From Nocardia sp. NBC_00416 (lineage in GTDB: Bacteria; Actinomycetota; Actinomycetes; Mycobacteriales; Mycobacteriaceae), in the NCBI RefSeq assembly GCF_036032445.1, contig NZ_CP107932.1:2606501-2670500 (forward strand): a stretch of 64,000 nucleotides of DNA. The letters are read 5' to 3'. Below, in pieces: positions 53,636 to 61,688 of the stretch. A program made the position numbers and the translations under genes. How positions within the stretch are numbered: the first letter of the stretch is position 1; every line of letters starts with the position of its first letter. The notes under the pieces are model-generated. The model was not told where the DNA came from and made no database searches. It saw only the letters and a list, made by a program, of their open reading frames with translations.

Positions 53636-54127
53636 CGCTCGGCCGACACCCTCGCGGGCGCCCTCTGCCACCCGAACCTCGGCCGGGGCGCACGGATCTC
53701 GGAGATCCGCGATCTGCGGTCACCGCCCCCGCCGGGCGCCCCCGATACCCCGGGGCGGCGGCCCGCGCCCGCCTCGTGTATTGTCTCGGTAGCCGCATTC
53801 TCGGCACCTTCCACCACGTCATCATGTGGAAATAGATTTATGTGTAACCGGCGGTTACACATAAATGGTTCACTCGACGCACCCGCCTTCCATTCGCACC
53901 ATCGGCCGTTCACCGGCCGTAGACCCTCCCCACTGACGTCCGAATTCCCGGGGGCCCTCTCCGCCGCGCGTCGACACTTTGCGGCACAACGACTTTCGCG
54001 AGTTCATCGGCATCACAGGATGCCCGGGCACGATATCGCCGCACCGAACGTGTTGTCACCCACGGAATCGGGCCCCGCGCGGAGGATTCGGCTAGTACGG
54101 TATAGCCACCGCATTGCTGCGGGGTGA
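53636..54127. other. Intergenic region upstream of the Sel1 gene
   Basis: About 490 bases without a credible gene: the left 200 bases may be further decayed phoD sequence, the middle holds the long palindrome at 53836, and the right end has GGCTA-N8-TAGCC (54090-54107) with TATAGC inside it, a possible -10 for the 54128 gene. Confidence 0.45.
53836..53866. promoter_or_regulatory. 31-bp AT-rich palindrome
   Basis: Arms ATTTATGTGTAACC and GGTTACACATAAAT match perfectly over 14 bp around the 3-base centre GGC. The core GTAACC-N3-GGTTAC resembles TetR-family operators, but no TetR gene is adjacent. It lies between the phoD remnant and the 54128 gene. Confidence 0.75.
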
Positions 54128-55846
54128 ATGGGAGCGGTGGGAAAGGCGGGGCAGGATATGTTCGATCCGGTATCGTCGTTGACCGGAGTAGTTCCATCGC
54201 AGGCTGATAAGCCCGCGACGACACCGCGTGCCGGACAGCTACCGAGGTACCTACGGCGGCGCCGTCCAGATGCCATACCGTTGCTGACGGGCGACCCTCT
54301 CGATACGGCTGCGTCGTTCGAGCAATCCGCGCCCGATTCCGTCGATCAGCCGCCGACCCTGGCGACCCGGTACCGCAGCGCCGAACCCATCGACTGGGAG
54401 GGCGCGACGGTGTATCCGCTCTACAGCGAGCAGTTGCCCACCGCCGCCGCGTCGCTCACCGTCACACTGCTGTCGGCCACACCACCGACGGGGCTGGCCG
54501 GAGTCGGGATCGGGCTCACCATGGTCGACGGGTACATCGATATCGATCAACGCCACCTGACCGGGGTGGACATCTGGCGGGACGCCCTCGAACGCGGTGT
54601 CACCTTCGATCTGTCCGCGAATGCCCCCGGCGCCCTGTTCGCGCTCACTCCGGTCTGGGCGGACGCCGCGGGCGAACCGCGATCATGGTCGGGCAACTAC
54701 GGAATCGTCGTCGAGCGCACCGAGACGGGTCGCACCGTGCTGTGGTGCAGTATGGGCGAGGGGCCACCGCATTTCGCCGACCTGGTGGTCGAGGTCCGCA
54801 GCACCGCCCTGGACCCGCATCCACGGCTGTTCACCCCCAGCACCGGCGCGGTCCCGGTGGTCTCGGTGCCGGCCCCCCGACCCGAAACCGGTAGCGGTCC
54901 CCCACGTTCGGATACCTCCGGCGAATCCGTGGCCGTCCGCGTGACGGCCGAGCATCACCGAACCGGAGCAGATGCGGCGGGCCCGGCAGTTCCGGACGAC
55001 GCCGAGGTGGAGGGTTATCCCTGCAGCCTGTCCGATCTGTTCCTGCGAACGCGAGACGCCGATGACATCGGAGGCATCGCCGACCGCTGGGCCACTGCGC
55101 CGAACGCCGCTCCGGCGACCCGAGACCCCGGCACCGCCATCCTGCTCACCGGGCCCGACGAGTGGTACACGCGCACCGCCGAGCACGACTTCCCCGACGT
55201 CCAGAGTCCGACCGGGCGACACGGGTGGGCCGAAGCCCCGGATGAGACGGGCCTCGTCCCGGTGATCAGCGACCCGGATCTCCCGGACTACGGCCCGGAA
55301 CCTCTCCGGTCACCGGTGTCGTCCGCCGATCCGGCTGTATTCCCGCTGTCCGCGTCGTATTTCGCGGTACCGCTGACCTTCCACCCCGCCCCTGACGACG
55401 AAGCGGCGACTACGGACGGTCATTCGATGATCGATACGATCGCCGACGATTCGTTCGCGCCGCTGCCCGCCTCGGAGACCGCGACCAGCGCCGATACGGT
55501 AGCGGACCGCCACTACGGTCTGGGTGCGGTCTGCTGCGCCCAGGGCGACGACGAACAGGCCTGCCGGTTGTGGGCGCAGGCCGCCCGAGCGGGCCATCTG
55601 GCCGCCGCGTACGACCTGGGCATGCTCTATTTCCGCCACGACGAATTCGATGCCGCGGAGCGGTGGTGGCGGGTCGCGGCCGGGCGTCGGCTCATCCGCG
55701 CGATGGCGGCTCTGTCGGATCTGCTCGAGCATCGCGGCGCGGTGACCGAGGCACGGATGTGGCGGACCCAGGCCGTCGCCGAGGAAGTGATCGCCACGGT
55801 CGCCCGGCCCGCCGCGCCGTGGCCCGTGACGACCGTTGATCTGTAG
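54128..55846 (+). CDS. Sel1-repeat protein with unknown N-terminal domain
   Basis: 572 aa; ATG 54158 is an alternative start with AGGAT upstream. Three parts are visible. Residues about 70-235 look like a folded beta-rich domain (DWEGATVYPLYSEQLPTAAA, GYIDIDQRHLTGVDIWRDAL, SWSGNYGIVVERTETGRTVL). Residues about 240-450 are acidic, Pro/Thr-rich and probably disordered. Residues about 455-560 contain Sel1/TPR-type repeats (HYGLGAVCCAQGDDEQACRL, HLAAAYDLGMLYFRHDEFDA, IRAMAALSDLLEHRGAVTEA). No signal peptide. Scaffold or protein-interaction role is inferred; I do not recognise the N-terminal domain. Confidence 0.72.
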   Translation: MGAVGKAGQDMFDPVSSLTGVVPSQADKPATTPRAGQLPRYLRRRRPDAIPLLTGDPLDTAASFEQSAPDSVDQPPTLATRYRSAEPIDWEGATVYPLYSEQLPTAAASLTVTLLSATPPTGLAGVGIGLTMVDGYIDIDQRHLTGVDIWRDALERGVTFDLSANAPGALFALTPVWADAAGEPRSWSGNYGIVVERTETGRTVLWCSMGEGPPHFADLVVEVRSTALDPHPRLFTPSTGAVPVVSVPAPRPETGSGPPRSDTSGESVAVRVTAEHHRTGADAAGPAVPDDAEVEGYPCSLSDLFLRTRDADDIGGIADRWATAPNAAPATRDPGTAILLTGPDEWYTRTAEHDFPDVQSPTGRHGWAEAPDETGLVPVISDPDLPDYGPEPLRSPVSSADPAVFPLSASYFAVPLTFHPAPDDEAATTDGHSMIDTIADDSFAPLPASETATSADTVADRHYGLGAVCCAQGDDEQACRLWAQAARAGHLAAAYDLGMLYFRHDEFDAAERWWRVAAGRRLIRAMAALSDLLEHRGAVTEARMWRTQAVAEEVIATVARPAAPWPVTTVDL

Positions 55847-55966
55847 CCGGTTCTCGTGCAACGTTTTTCGTGTTCAGCGATCAGTTTCGGCGGCCACGAC
55901 AGTCAGAGGTGGTGATATCCGCCGGGTCATCGCTTGACCTGAACCATTGTCGAGGTTGTTGAGTTC

Positions 55967-57391
55967 ATGAGTATGGAAGCCCCGCAACGCAGCACCGGTG
56001 AGGCCGCGACCCGCCTCGACCTCACCGACCCCACCGTCCGGACCTTCGCGCAACTGCTCGTGAACGTTCTGCTGGTGTCGTTCATCAACTTCACCGTGTG
56101 GTTCGGCATTACGTTCTTCGTGTACCTGCAGACCCGCTCCGTATTCGCCACCGGGATGATCGCCGGGATCTTCCTGGTGGCCACGGCCGCCACGGGCGTG
56201 TGGTTCGGCAGTATCGTCGACCACCATCGCAAGAAGTCCGTGATGCAGGCCTCCGCGCTCGTCTCATTCGGCATCTACGCGGTCGCGCTGGTGTTCTACT
56301 CGATCACACCGGGTGAGATATGGCGCGATCCGGCGAATGCGCGACTATGGGTGTTCATCGTGCTCCTGATGGCCGGGGTGATCGCCGGAGGGCTGCGGAC
56401 GATCGCGCTGCCCACCATGGTCACCGCCCTGTTCGACGCACAGGTCCGGGATCGCGCCAACGGCCTGGTCGGCACGACGACCGGCGTCTCCCACCTGGTC
56501 ACCTCGGTGGCCAGCGCGCTCCTGGTGGGCTGGAACGGCATGCTGGGCGTCTTGATCCTGGCCGTCACCGTGCTGGCCGCCGCCCTGGTCCACCTGCGAC
56601 GTCTCCCCCTGCCCGAAGCGCTCGCCCACGCCGCCGCGGCGGGCGAGCCCCGCCGCGTCGACCTGCGCGGGACGATCGGCGTCATCCGCGGAATTCCCGG
56701 AATGATCCCGCTCATCGCGTTCGCGGCGCTGAACAACCTGCTGTTCGGCGGCCTGATGGCCCTCATGGATCCGTATGCGCTGTCGATGATGTCGGTACAG
56801 GCGTGGGGCGCCATCTGGGGCGCGCTGAGCGGCGTGATGATCCTCGGCGGCCTGCTGGTGGCCCGCACCGGCACCTCCGCGAACCCGGTGCGGCTGATCC
56901 TGCTGATCAACCTGGCCCTGTGGGCGGTGATGCTGGGGTTCCCGATCCGGGATTCCGCGACCCTGCTGATCGGCGGTTTGGCCGTGTTCATGATCCTCAT
57001 GCCGTTCGCCGAAGCCGCCGAACAGACAGTGCTGCAGAAGGTTGTCCCCTATGAGCGGCAGGGCCGGGTCTTCGGTTTCGCGCAGAGCGTGGAACAGGCC
57101 GCGTCACCGCTCACTGCGTTCCTGCTCAGTCCACTGACCCAGTTCTTCTTCATCCCCTTCATGACCGACGGGTCGGGCGCGCGATGGATCGGCGGCTGGT
57201 TCGGCACCGGCGAGGCCCGGGGCATGGCCCTGGTGTTCGTACTGCTCGGAGTTCTCGGGCTGCTCTTCACCGGGTACGCGCTGAGCAGCAGGCACTATCG
57301 CCGCCTGAGTCGGAGTTACCTTGCGGGCGAGGATGATTCGCGTGCGGTCACCGCCACCGCCGAGCTTTCGGCGGACACGGTCGGCGCCTGA
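55967..57391 (+). CDS. MFS transporter
   Basis: 474 aa with 12 predicted spans. SFINFTVWFGITFFVYLQTR, the loop GSIVDHHRKKSVMQASALVS (MFS motif A variant) and RVFGFAQSVEQAASPLTAFL are typical of the MFS group related to macrolide or multidrug efflux. It lies directly upstream of the erm leader; drug export linked to ribosome methylation would make sense, but the transport substrate is not visible. Confidence 0.85.
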   Translation: MSMEAPQRSTGEAATRLDLTDPTVRTFAQLLVNVLLVSFINFTVWFGITFFVYLQTRSVFATGMIAGIFLVATAATGVWFGSIVDHHRKKSVMQASALVSFGIYAVALVFYSITPGEIWRDPANARLWVFIVLLMAGVIAGGLRTIALPTMVTALFDAQVRDRANGLVGTTTGVSHLVTSVASALLVGWNGMLGVLILAVTVLAAALVHLRRLPLPEALAHAAAAGEPRRVDLRGTIGVIRGIPGMIPLIAFAALNNLLFGGLMALMDPYALSMMSVQAWGAIWGALSGVMILGGLLVARTGTSANPVRLILLINLALWAVMLGFPIRDSATLLIGGLAVFMILMPFAEAAEQTVLQKVVPYERQGRVFGFAQSVEQAASPLTAFLLSPLTQFFFIPFMTDGSGARWIGGWFGTGEARGMALVFVLLGVLGLLFTGYALSSRHYRRLSRSYLAGEDDSRAVTATAELSADTVGA

Positions 57392-57417
57392 CTCGATTCC
57401 GGCGACGGCGACCCGGG

Positions 57418-57455
57418 AAAACCGGTGGACGGACCCCGCCCGACGACCCTAGGGT
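57418..57455 (+). promoter_or_regulatory. Promoter of the erm leader, possible WhiB7 type
   Basis: TGGACG (57426-57431), 18-bp spacer, TAGGGT (57450-57455). An AAAA block (57418-57421) lies four bases before the -35, the layout known for WhiB7-dependent antibiotic-resistance promoters. Start of transcription would fall at about 57462, next to the leader ATG. Confidence 0.5.
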
Positions 57456-57463
57456 TGGCCGCC

Positions 57464-57565
57464 ATGGGAACTTTGGGCAGCGACGGAGTGTGCGCGATCG
57501 GCGCGTATTACATCCGCTTGCGCACCGCAGCTCGGACTCTGCCGGTGCACCCCACACTCCGCTGA
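57464..57565 (+). CDS. Erm leader peptide
   Basis: 33 codons: MGTLGSDGVCAIGAYYIRLR then TAARTLPVHPTLR and TGA. The motif Arg18-Leu19-Arg20, in context YYIRLRT, is the RLR (+x+) type stalling motif of ErmD/ErmX leader peptides (ErmX: AFLRLRTNR). Macrolide-bound ribosomes should stall there and shift the downstream hairpins. It ends 170 bases before erm. Its -10 lies eight bases before the ATG, so it may be translated from a near-leaderless mRNA. Confidence 0.75.
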   Translation: MGTLGSDGVCAIGAYYIRLRTAARTLPVHPTLR

Positions 57566-57604
57566 TCCGGCCGCACCGTCCCCACCGAGGGATCGGTCGG
57601 CCGT

Positions 57605-57663
57605 GAACCGGTGCCGGTTCGTCGAACCGGCACCACCGCGAACTCCTCGGCGCCTTCGGCGCC
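57605..57663 (+). promoter_or_regulatory. Erm attenuator hairpins
   Basis: GAACCGG-TG-CCGGTTC (57605-57620) and GGTGCCGGTTC-GTC-GAACCGGCACC (57610-57634) share sequence and cannot form together. A third hairpin, GGCGCC-TTC-GGCGCC (57649-57663), follows. The erm Shine-Dalgarno GGAGG at 57724-57728 is flanked by CTCC tracts on both sides that can hide it. Switching by a stalled ribosome on the leader is the likely control. Confidence 0.65.
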
Positions 57664-57735
57664 GCCTGCCGCCCCGGCATGGGTCCGGGCGAATCACGCA
57701 ACTCGATTCGGCCCACTCCCTTCGGAGGACCTCCC

Positions 57736-58599
57736 ATGTCCCGCACTGCCCCGGGTCCGCGTCCCCGCGTGTCCGCGACTCGCAAGACGCTGTCACAGAA
57801 TTTCCTCACCGATACCCGCACAGCCCGCCGTATCGTGCGCTCCTCGGGTATCGGCAGTCGCGATCTCGTCCTCGAGATCGGCCCCGGTGACGGTATCCTC
57901 ACCCGCCATCTCGTAGTGCACGCCGGCCGGGTGCTGGCCTACGAGAAGGACCCGCGCTACGCGCGGCGGCTCGCCGCACGCTATTGCGGCGACCACCGGA
58001 TCCAGGTACTGCTGGCCGACTTCCGCGGCGTGGCCCCGCCACCGCAACCGTTCGCCGTCGTCGCCAACATTCCCTTCGCGGTCAGCACCGATATCGTGCG
58101 CTGGTGTCTGGCCGCCCACCGGCTGACCTCGGCCACCCTGCTCACCCAGTACGAATTCGCTCGCAAACACAGCGGCGATTACGGACGGTGGAGCAAACTT
58201 ACGATCACACACTGGCCGGATTCGACATTCGTGCTGGGCGAGCGGATCGACCGACGCGAATTCTTCCCGGTCCCCCGGGTCGATGGCGCGGTGCTGCACA
58301 TCGCGCGACGCCCGGTCCCACTGCTCCCGCTCGCATCCGGCGCGGATTACCGGCGACTGGTCGAACTCGGGTTCTCCGGAGTGGGCGGCTCGCTCGCGGC
58401 GTCGCTGCGCCGGGCCCACCCTGCCCAGCAGGTGGCCGCAGCCTGCCGAGCTGCCGGAATATCGGACGATGCCCCGGTGGGCCTGGTGTCTCCGGACGCC
58501 TGGCTCACGCTCTTTCAGCGTTTACGCGATACGAGCCGCCGCATGCCGGCGACGAACAGACCGGTACGAAGGCCGCGGCCCGTTCACCGGGGTCGGTGA
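57736..58599 (+). CDS. erm: 23S rRNA (adenine-N6) methyltransferase, Erm family
   Basis: 287 aa. KTLSQNFLTDTRTARRIVRS, SAM motif LEIGPGDGILT (46-56), acidic residue at the ribose site (YEKDPRY), and motif IV NIPF (111-114) in ANIPFAVSTDI are all intact. The tail is basic (NRPVRRPRPVHRGR), as in actinomycete Erm proteins. It methylates A2058 of 23S rRNA and gives macrolide-lincosamide-streptogramin B resistance. The RBS GGAGG is seven bases upstream. Confidence 0.93.
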   Translation: MSRTAPGPRPRVSATRKTLSQNFLTDTRTARRIVRSSGIGSRDLVLEIGPGDGILTRHLVVHAGRVLAYEKDPRYARRLAARYCGDHRIQVLLADFRGVAPPPQPFAVVANIPFAVSTDIVRWCLAAHRLTSATLLTQYEFARKHSGDYGRWSKLTITHWPDSTFVLGERIDRREFFPVPRVDGAVLHIARRPVPLLPLASGADYRRLVELGFSGVGGSLAASLRRAHPAQQVAAACRAAGISDDAPVGLVSPDAWLTLFQRLRDTSRRMPATNRPVRRPRPVHRGR

Positions 58600-58602
58600 A
58601 CG
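58581..58602 (+). terminator. Terminator overlapping the erm stop
   Basis: CGTTCACCG-GGGT-CGGTGAACG, 9-bp stem, includes the TGA at 58597-58599. Confidence 0.6.
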
Positions 58603-58634
58603 CTCTCGGTCGGAGCCAGGTGTCGAACTGCTCG

Positions 58635-59348
58635 TCAGGGGTGGGTGTGAACACCCATGCCTCCGGAGATGATGAGGTTGTCGCCGGTGATGTAACTCGC
58701 GGCGTCCGAGGCGAGGAAGGCCACGCTTTCGGCGATGTCGGCGGGAGTACCGACGCGGCCGAGCGGGACGTCCGCAGCCCAGGACTCGATCATTTCCCGG
58801 GAGACACCCATCTTGCTGTAGGCGGGGGTGTTGATCAGTCCCGGGCTGACGGCGTTGACGCGGATGCGGCGGGGGGCGAGTTCGATCGCGAGAGACCGCA
58901 TGAGGGGCAGCAGCGCACCCTTGGCCGCTGTCATGGCGGGTCCGACCCCTTCGCCGGCACCCACGGTGAACACGACCGAGGCGCCCTCGTTGAGGAGCGG
59001 GAGCGCCTTTTGCAGGGTGAAGAAGTTTCCCTTGACGTTGATGTCGAACAGGGCATCGAAGGTGCCTTCGTCGGTTGCCTCGATGGGGCCGGGGCGGGAG
59101 ATGCCCGCGTTGAGGAAGAGCAGGTCGAGGGAACCGAATCGTAGGCGGGCCTGGTCGATCGCCTGGTCGATGTCCGGCAGGGACCGTGCGTCGGCCCGGA
59201 CCACCACGACATCTTCGGGAAGTCCGGCGTCGGCGAACGTGTCGACGCCGGTGACCATGACGCGGTAGCCGCGGGAGTGGAGTAGTTCAGCGGTTGCCTT
59301 GCCGATGCCGCTGGTTCCACCGGTGATCAAAGCTGCAGGTGCGGACAT
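58635..59348 (-). CDS. SDR-family protein without the catalytic tyrosine
   Basis: 237 aa. Rossmann motif TGGTSGIG (residues 9-16) and FLNAGIS are present. At the active site the chain reads SVVFTVGAGEG and Met139-T-A-A-Lys143: the YxxxK tyrosine is Met, and the usual Ser is also replaced. The rest of the fold and the ISGGMGVHTHP tail are normal. It may bind NAD(P) without reducing a substrate, or use a different mechanism. It is divergent from the TetR gene at 59536. Confidence 0.8.
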   Translation of the reverse strand: MSAPAALITGGTSGIGKATAELLHSRGYRVMVTGVDTFADAGLPEDVVVVRADARSLPDIDQAIDQARLRFGSLDLLFLNAGISRPGPIEATDEGTFDALFDINVKGNFFTLQKALPLLNEGASVVFTVGAGEGVGPAMTAAKGALLPLMRSLAIELAPRRIRVNAVSPGLINTPAYSKMGVSREMIESWAADVPLGRVGTPADIAESVAFLASDAASYITGDNLIISGGMGVHTHP

Positions 59349-59472
59349 GATGTGTTCCTTTGCGTGCCGGTGACAGGTCTGCGTGCTCGTGAGAAATCGG
59401 GGTGATCGGTGAGCACTTCCCTGGGGCAGCGGGCCGTGCAGCGACGGTCACCTACTGGCAGCGTAGGACAAT

Positions 59473-59529
59473 CTGACAGTAACTGCCAGCCCTCGCGCCT
59501 ATGCCAGACTGGCAGTGCTGGTCTAATCT
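59473..59529. promoter_or_regulatory. TetR operators and tetR -10
   Basis: CTGACAG-TAA-CTGCCAG (59473-59489, one mismatch) and TGCCAG-A-CTGGCA (59502-59514, perfect) share the half-site CTGnCAG; centres are 27 bp apart. TAATCT (59524-59529) is a -10 six bases before the ATG at 59536. Confidence 0.7.
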
Positions 59530-59535
59530 GATGGG

Positions 59536-60144
59536 ATGAAGCAGGAAGCCGAGACAGCAACGGGCGCACCGACCACGCTGTGGGACCGGACACGGCAGCT
59601 GGCCACCCGAGAAATCCTCGAAACGGCCCTGCGCCTGTTCACCGAGCAGGGTTACGTCGAGACGACCACCGCCCAGATCGCCCGCGAGGCCGGCGTCTCC
59701 CAGCGCACCCTCTTTCGCTACTTCCCCGCCAAGGAAGACCTTCTCGGCGGCAACCAGGACCGGTTCGGACTGGTCCTGACAGCCGCGATCAGCGAACAAC
59801 CCACCGAAGCCAGTGCCTGGGAGGCCCTGCGCGCAGGCGTCGCCGCCGCACAGGCCCTGCACGAGACCCGCGAGCAGGCCCTGGAGCGGTTCCGGCTCCT
59901 GCACAACACCGCCGCCCTGCGCGCCGGTTGGCTCGAAAAGCGACTGCGCTTCCAGGAAGACCTGCTGCCACTGATCAAGGCGCGCATGGACACTGCGGCC
60001 GGCAGCGCGGACGCGAGGGCCCGCGCAGTGATCGCGACAGCGTTCGCATGCCTGGATGCCGCATCGATGGCCTGGGTCGACAACGACGGCAAGGGCGACA
60101 TCATGGACCTGTACGACGAGTGCCTGGCTGCGGTGCGCGGCTGA
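59536..60144 (+). CDS. TetR-family transcriptional regulator
   Basis: 202 aa. REILETALRLFTEQGYVETT, QIAREAGVSQRTLFRYFPAK form the N-terminal helix-turn-helix; the remainder is a helical ligand domain. There is no Shine-Dalgarno, and TAATCT lies six bases before the ATG, so the mRNA is probably leaderless. It likely represses itself and the divergent SDR through the dyads at 59473-59514. Confidence 0.88.
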   Translation: MKQEAETATGAPTTLWDRTRQLATREILETALRLFTEQGYVETTTAQIAREAGVSQRTLFRYFPAKEDLLGGNQDRFGLVLTAAISEQPTEASAWEALRAGVAAAQALHETREQALERFRLLHNTAALRAGWLEKRLRFQEDLLPLIKARMDTAAGSADARARAVIATAFACLDAASMAWVDNDGKGDIMDLYDECLAAVRG

Positions 60145-60332
60145 ACCACCCGGTGATCGTCAGCGGCCGCAGCACCAGCCCATCGCCGCCACCACCGTCG
60201 ACGGGACCTGTACGAACTCCGCCGCGGCGGCTGGACTCACCTCGGCGAAGTTGGTGCCGGTCTGCTCGAGTCGATGGCGAAACCGATTTCCGGCGAACAC
60301 TACGGCGCCCCCGATGGAAGCGCTGACACGGA

Positions 60333-60376
60333 CACGACAACGGGGACGAACCCGTACTGGGTTCGTCCCCGTCGTG
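60333..60376 (-). terminator. Terminator of the ect operon
   Basis: CGGGGACGAACCC-GTACT-GGGTTCGTCCCCG is a perfect 13-bp stem; outer CACGA/TCGTG pairs extend it with a 3-base bulge. It lies 14 bases after the ectD stop and can also end the tetR transcript. Confidence 0.85.
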
Positions 60377-60390
60377 GGCGACTGTCCCGT

Positions 60391-61260
60391 CTACACCGGC
60401 GCGAACTCGCGGTCGGCGATATACGCCGGCCGCCGGGCCGGGGCGGCGAACGGTTTCTCCAGGGTGTTCTCGACACTGTTGAACACCAGGAAGATATTCG
60501 ACCGCGGGAACGGCGTGATGTTGTTGCCGGACGCGTGCATGATGTTCGAGTCGAACAGCAGCGCCGAACCGGCCGGACCGGTGAACTGGGTTATCCCGTA
60601 CTTGTGGGCCAGTTCGGTGATATCGGCCCGGCTCGGCACACCGATCTCCTGCTCACGCAGTGACTCCCGATAGTGGTCGTCCGGTGTCGCGCCCTGACAG
60701 GGTACGAACGTCCGGTGCGATCCCGGCATCACCATGAGGCTGCCGTTGTACGGGTAGTTGTCGGTCAACGCGATGGACAGGCTGACCGCGCGAGGCGAGG
60801 GCATACCGTCTTCGGCGTGCCAGGTCTCGAAATCGGAATGCCAGTAGAAGCCGGTGCCGAATCCGGGTAGGTAGTTGACCCGGCTCTGGTGGATGTACAC
60901 ATCCGATCCCAGTACCTGCCGGGCCAGGTCGACCACCCGGGATTCTCGCACCAGCTCCGCCACCGCCGGACTCAGTGTGTGCACCTGGAATACCGAGCGC
61001 ACCTGCCGCGACGATTTCTCCACGATGAGCCGGTCGTCACCCCGCAATTCCGGATCGCTCGCCAGCCGATCGATCTCGGCGGCGTATTCGGCCACCTCCT
61101 CGGGTGCCAGCAAACGATCCAGAATCGCGTATCCGTCGGTATCGAACGCAGCCAGTTCCGCGTTGCCCATCCGGCCCCACACAGTAGCGTCGTGCCGCTC
61201 CTGCCGCGGCAAGCGCTCGGCGGTTCTGGTCGGATAGCGATCGATCCGATTGTCAACCAA
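60391..61260 (-). CDS. ectD: Ectoine hydroxylase
   Basis: 289 aa, TTG start with GGAAGGA nine bases upstream (VDNRIDRYPTRTAERLPRQE). The iron and 2-oxoglutarate pocket is complete: FYWHSDFETWHAEDGMPSPR (His and Asp ligands) and FDSNIMHASGNN (second His), with QVHTLSPAV near residue 90. It converts ectoine to 5-hydroxyectoine. Last gene of the cluster, 18 bases after ectC, followed by a strong hairpin. Confidence 0.95.
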   Translation of the reverse strand: MVDNRIDRYPTRTAERLPRQERHDATVWGRMGNAELAAFDTDGYAILDRLLAPEEVAEYAAEIDRLASDPELRGDDRLIVEKSSRQVRSVFQVHTLSPAVAELVRESRVVDLARQVLGSDVYIHQSRVNYLPGFGTGFYWHSDFETWHAEDGMPSPRAVSLSIALTDNYPYNGSLMVMPGSHRTFVPCQGATPDDHYRESLREQEIGVPSRADITELAHKYGITQFTGPAGSALLFDSNIMHASGNNITPFPRSNIFLVFNSVENTLEKPFAAPARRPAYIADREFAPV

Positions 61261-61278
61261 CGTCGTTCGTCCTTCCTC

Positions 61279-61674
61279 TCAGTCGGCCGGAACGGCGATC
61301 AACGGATAGACGCCGTTCTCGTCGTGCACCTCCTGCCCCGTGACAGGGGGATTGAACACGCACAGCATCCGCATCCGTGTCCGTGTCCGCACCTCGTGCT
61401 TCTCGTGCCCGTTGAGCAGGTACATCGTGCCCGGGGCGAGATCGTAGGTGCGATCGTTGGTCAGATCGGTGAGGGTGCCTTCACCCTCCACCAGCCAGAC
61501 CGCTTCCACATGGTTCTGATAGTGGAAGACGTGGGTGGTACCGGGCTCGATGGTGGTCTCGTGGAACGAGAATCCGACCCCGTCACCGCCCAGCACAATC
61601 CGTTTGCTCCGCCAGCTTTCGGCGCCGACATCACGATGGGTGCCGGTGATCTCTTCGGTGGTGCGCACGATCAT
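61279..61674 (-). CDS. ectC: L-ectoine synthase
   Basis: 131 aa cupin. SWRSKRIVLGGDGVGFSFHE, TTIEPGTTHVFHYQNHVEAV with the metal-binding His/Glu, and YLLNGHEKHEVRTRTRMRML match EctC. It cyclises N-gamma-acetyl-diaminobutyrate to ectoine. 14 bases after ectB. Confidence 0.95.
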   Translation of the reverse strand: MIVRTTEEITGTHRDVGAESWRSKRIVLGGDGVGFSFHETTIEPGTTHVFHYQNHVEAVWLVEGEGTLTDLTNDRTYDLAPGTMYLLNGHEKHEVRTRTRMRMLCVFNPPVTGQEVHDENGVYPLIAVPAD

Positions 61675-61688
61675 TCGGATGTTCCCTT

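Noticed and set aside
53836-53866. Treating the 31-bp palindrome as a terminator
   Set aside because: AT-rich stem, no gene ending next to it on either strand, and no U-tract; it resembles a protein-binding dyad.
57348-57902. Minus-strand frames across the erm leader region
   Set aside because: No family signal; the plus strand has leader peptide, hairpins and RBS in the correct order for erm.
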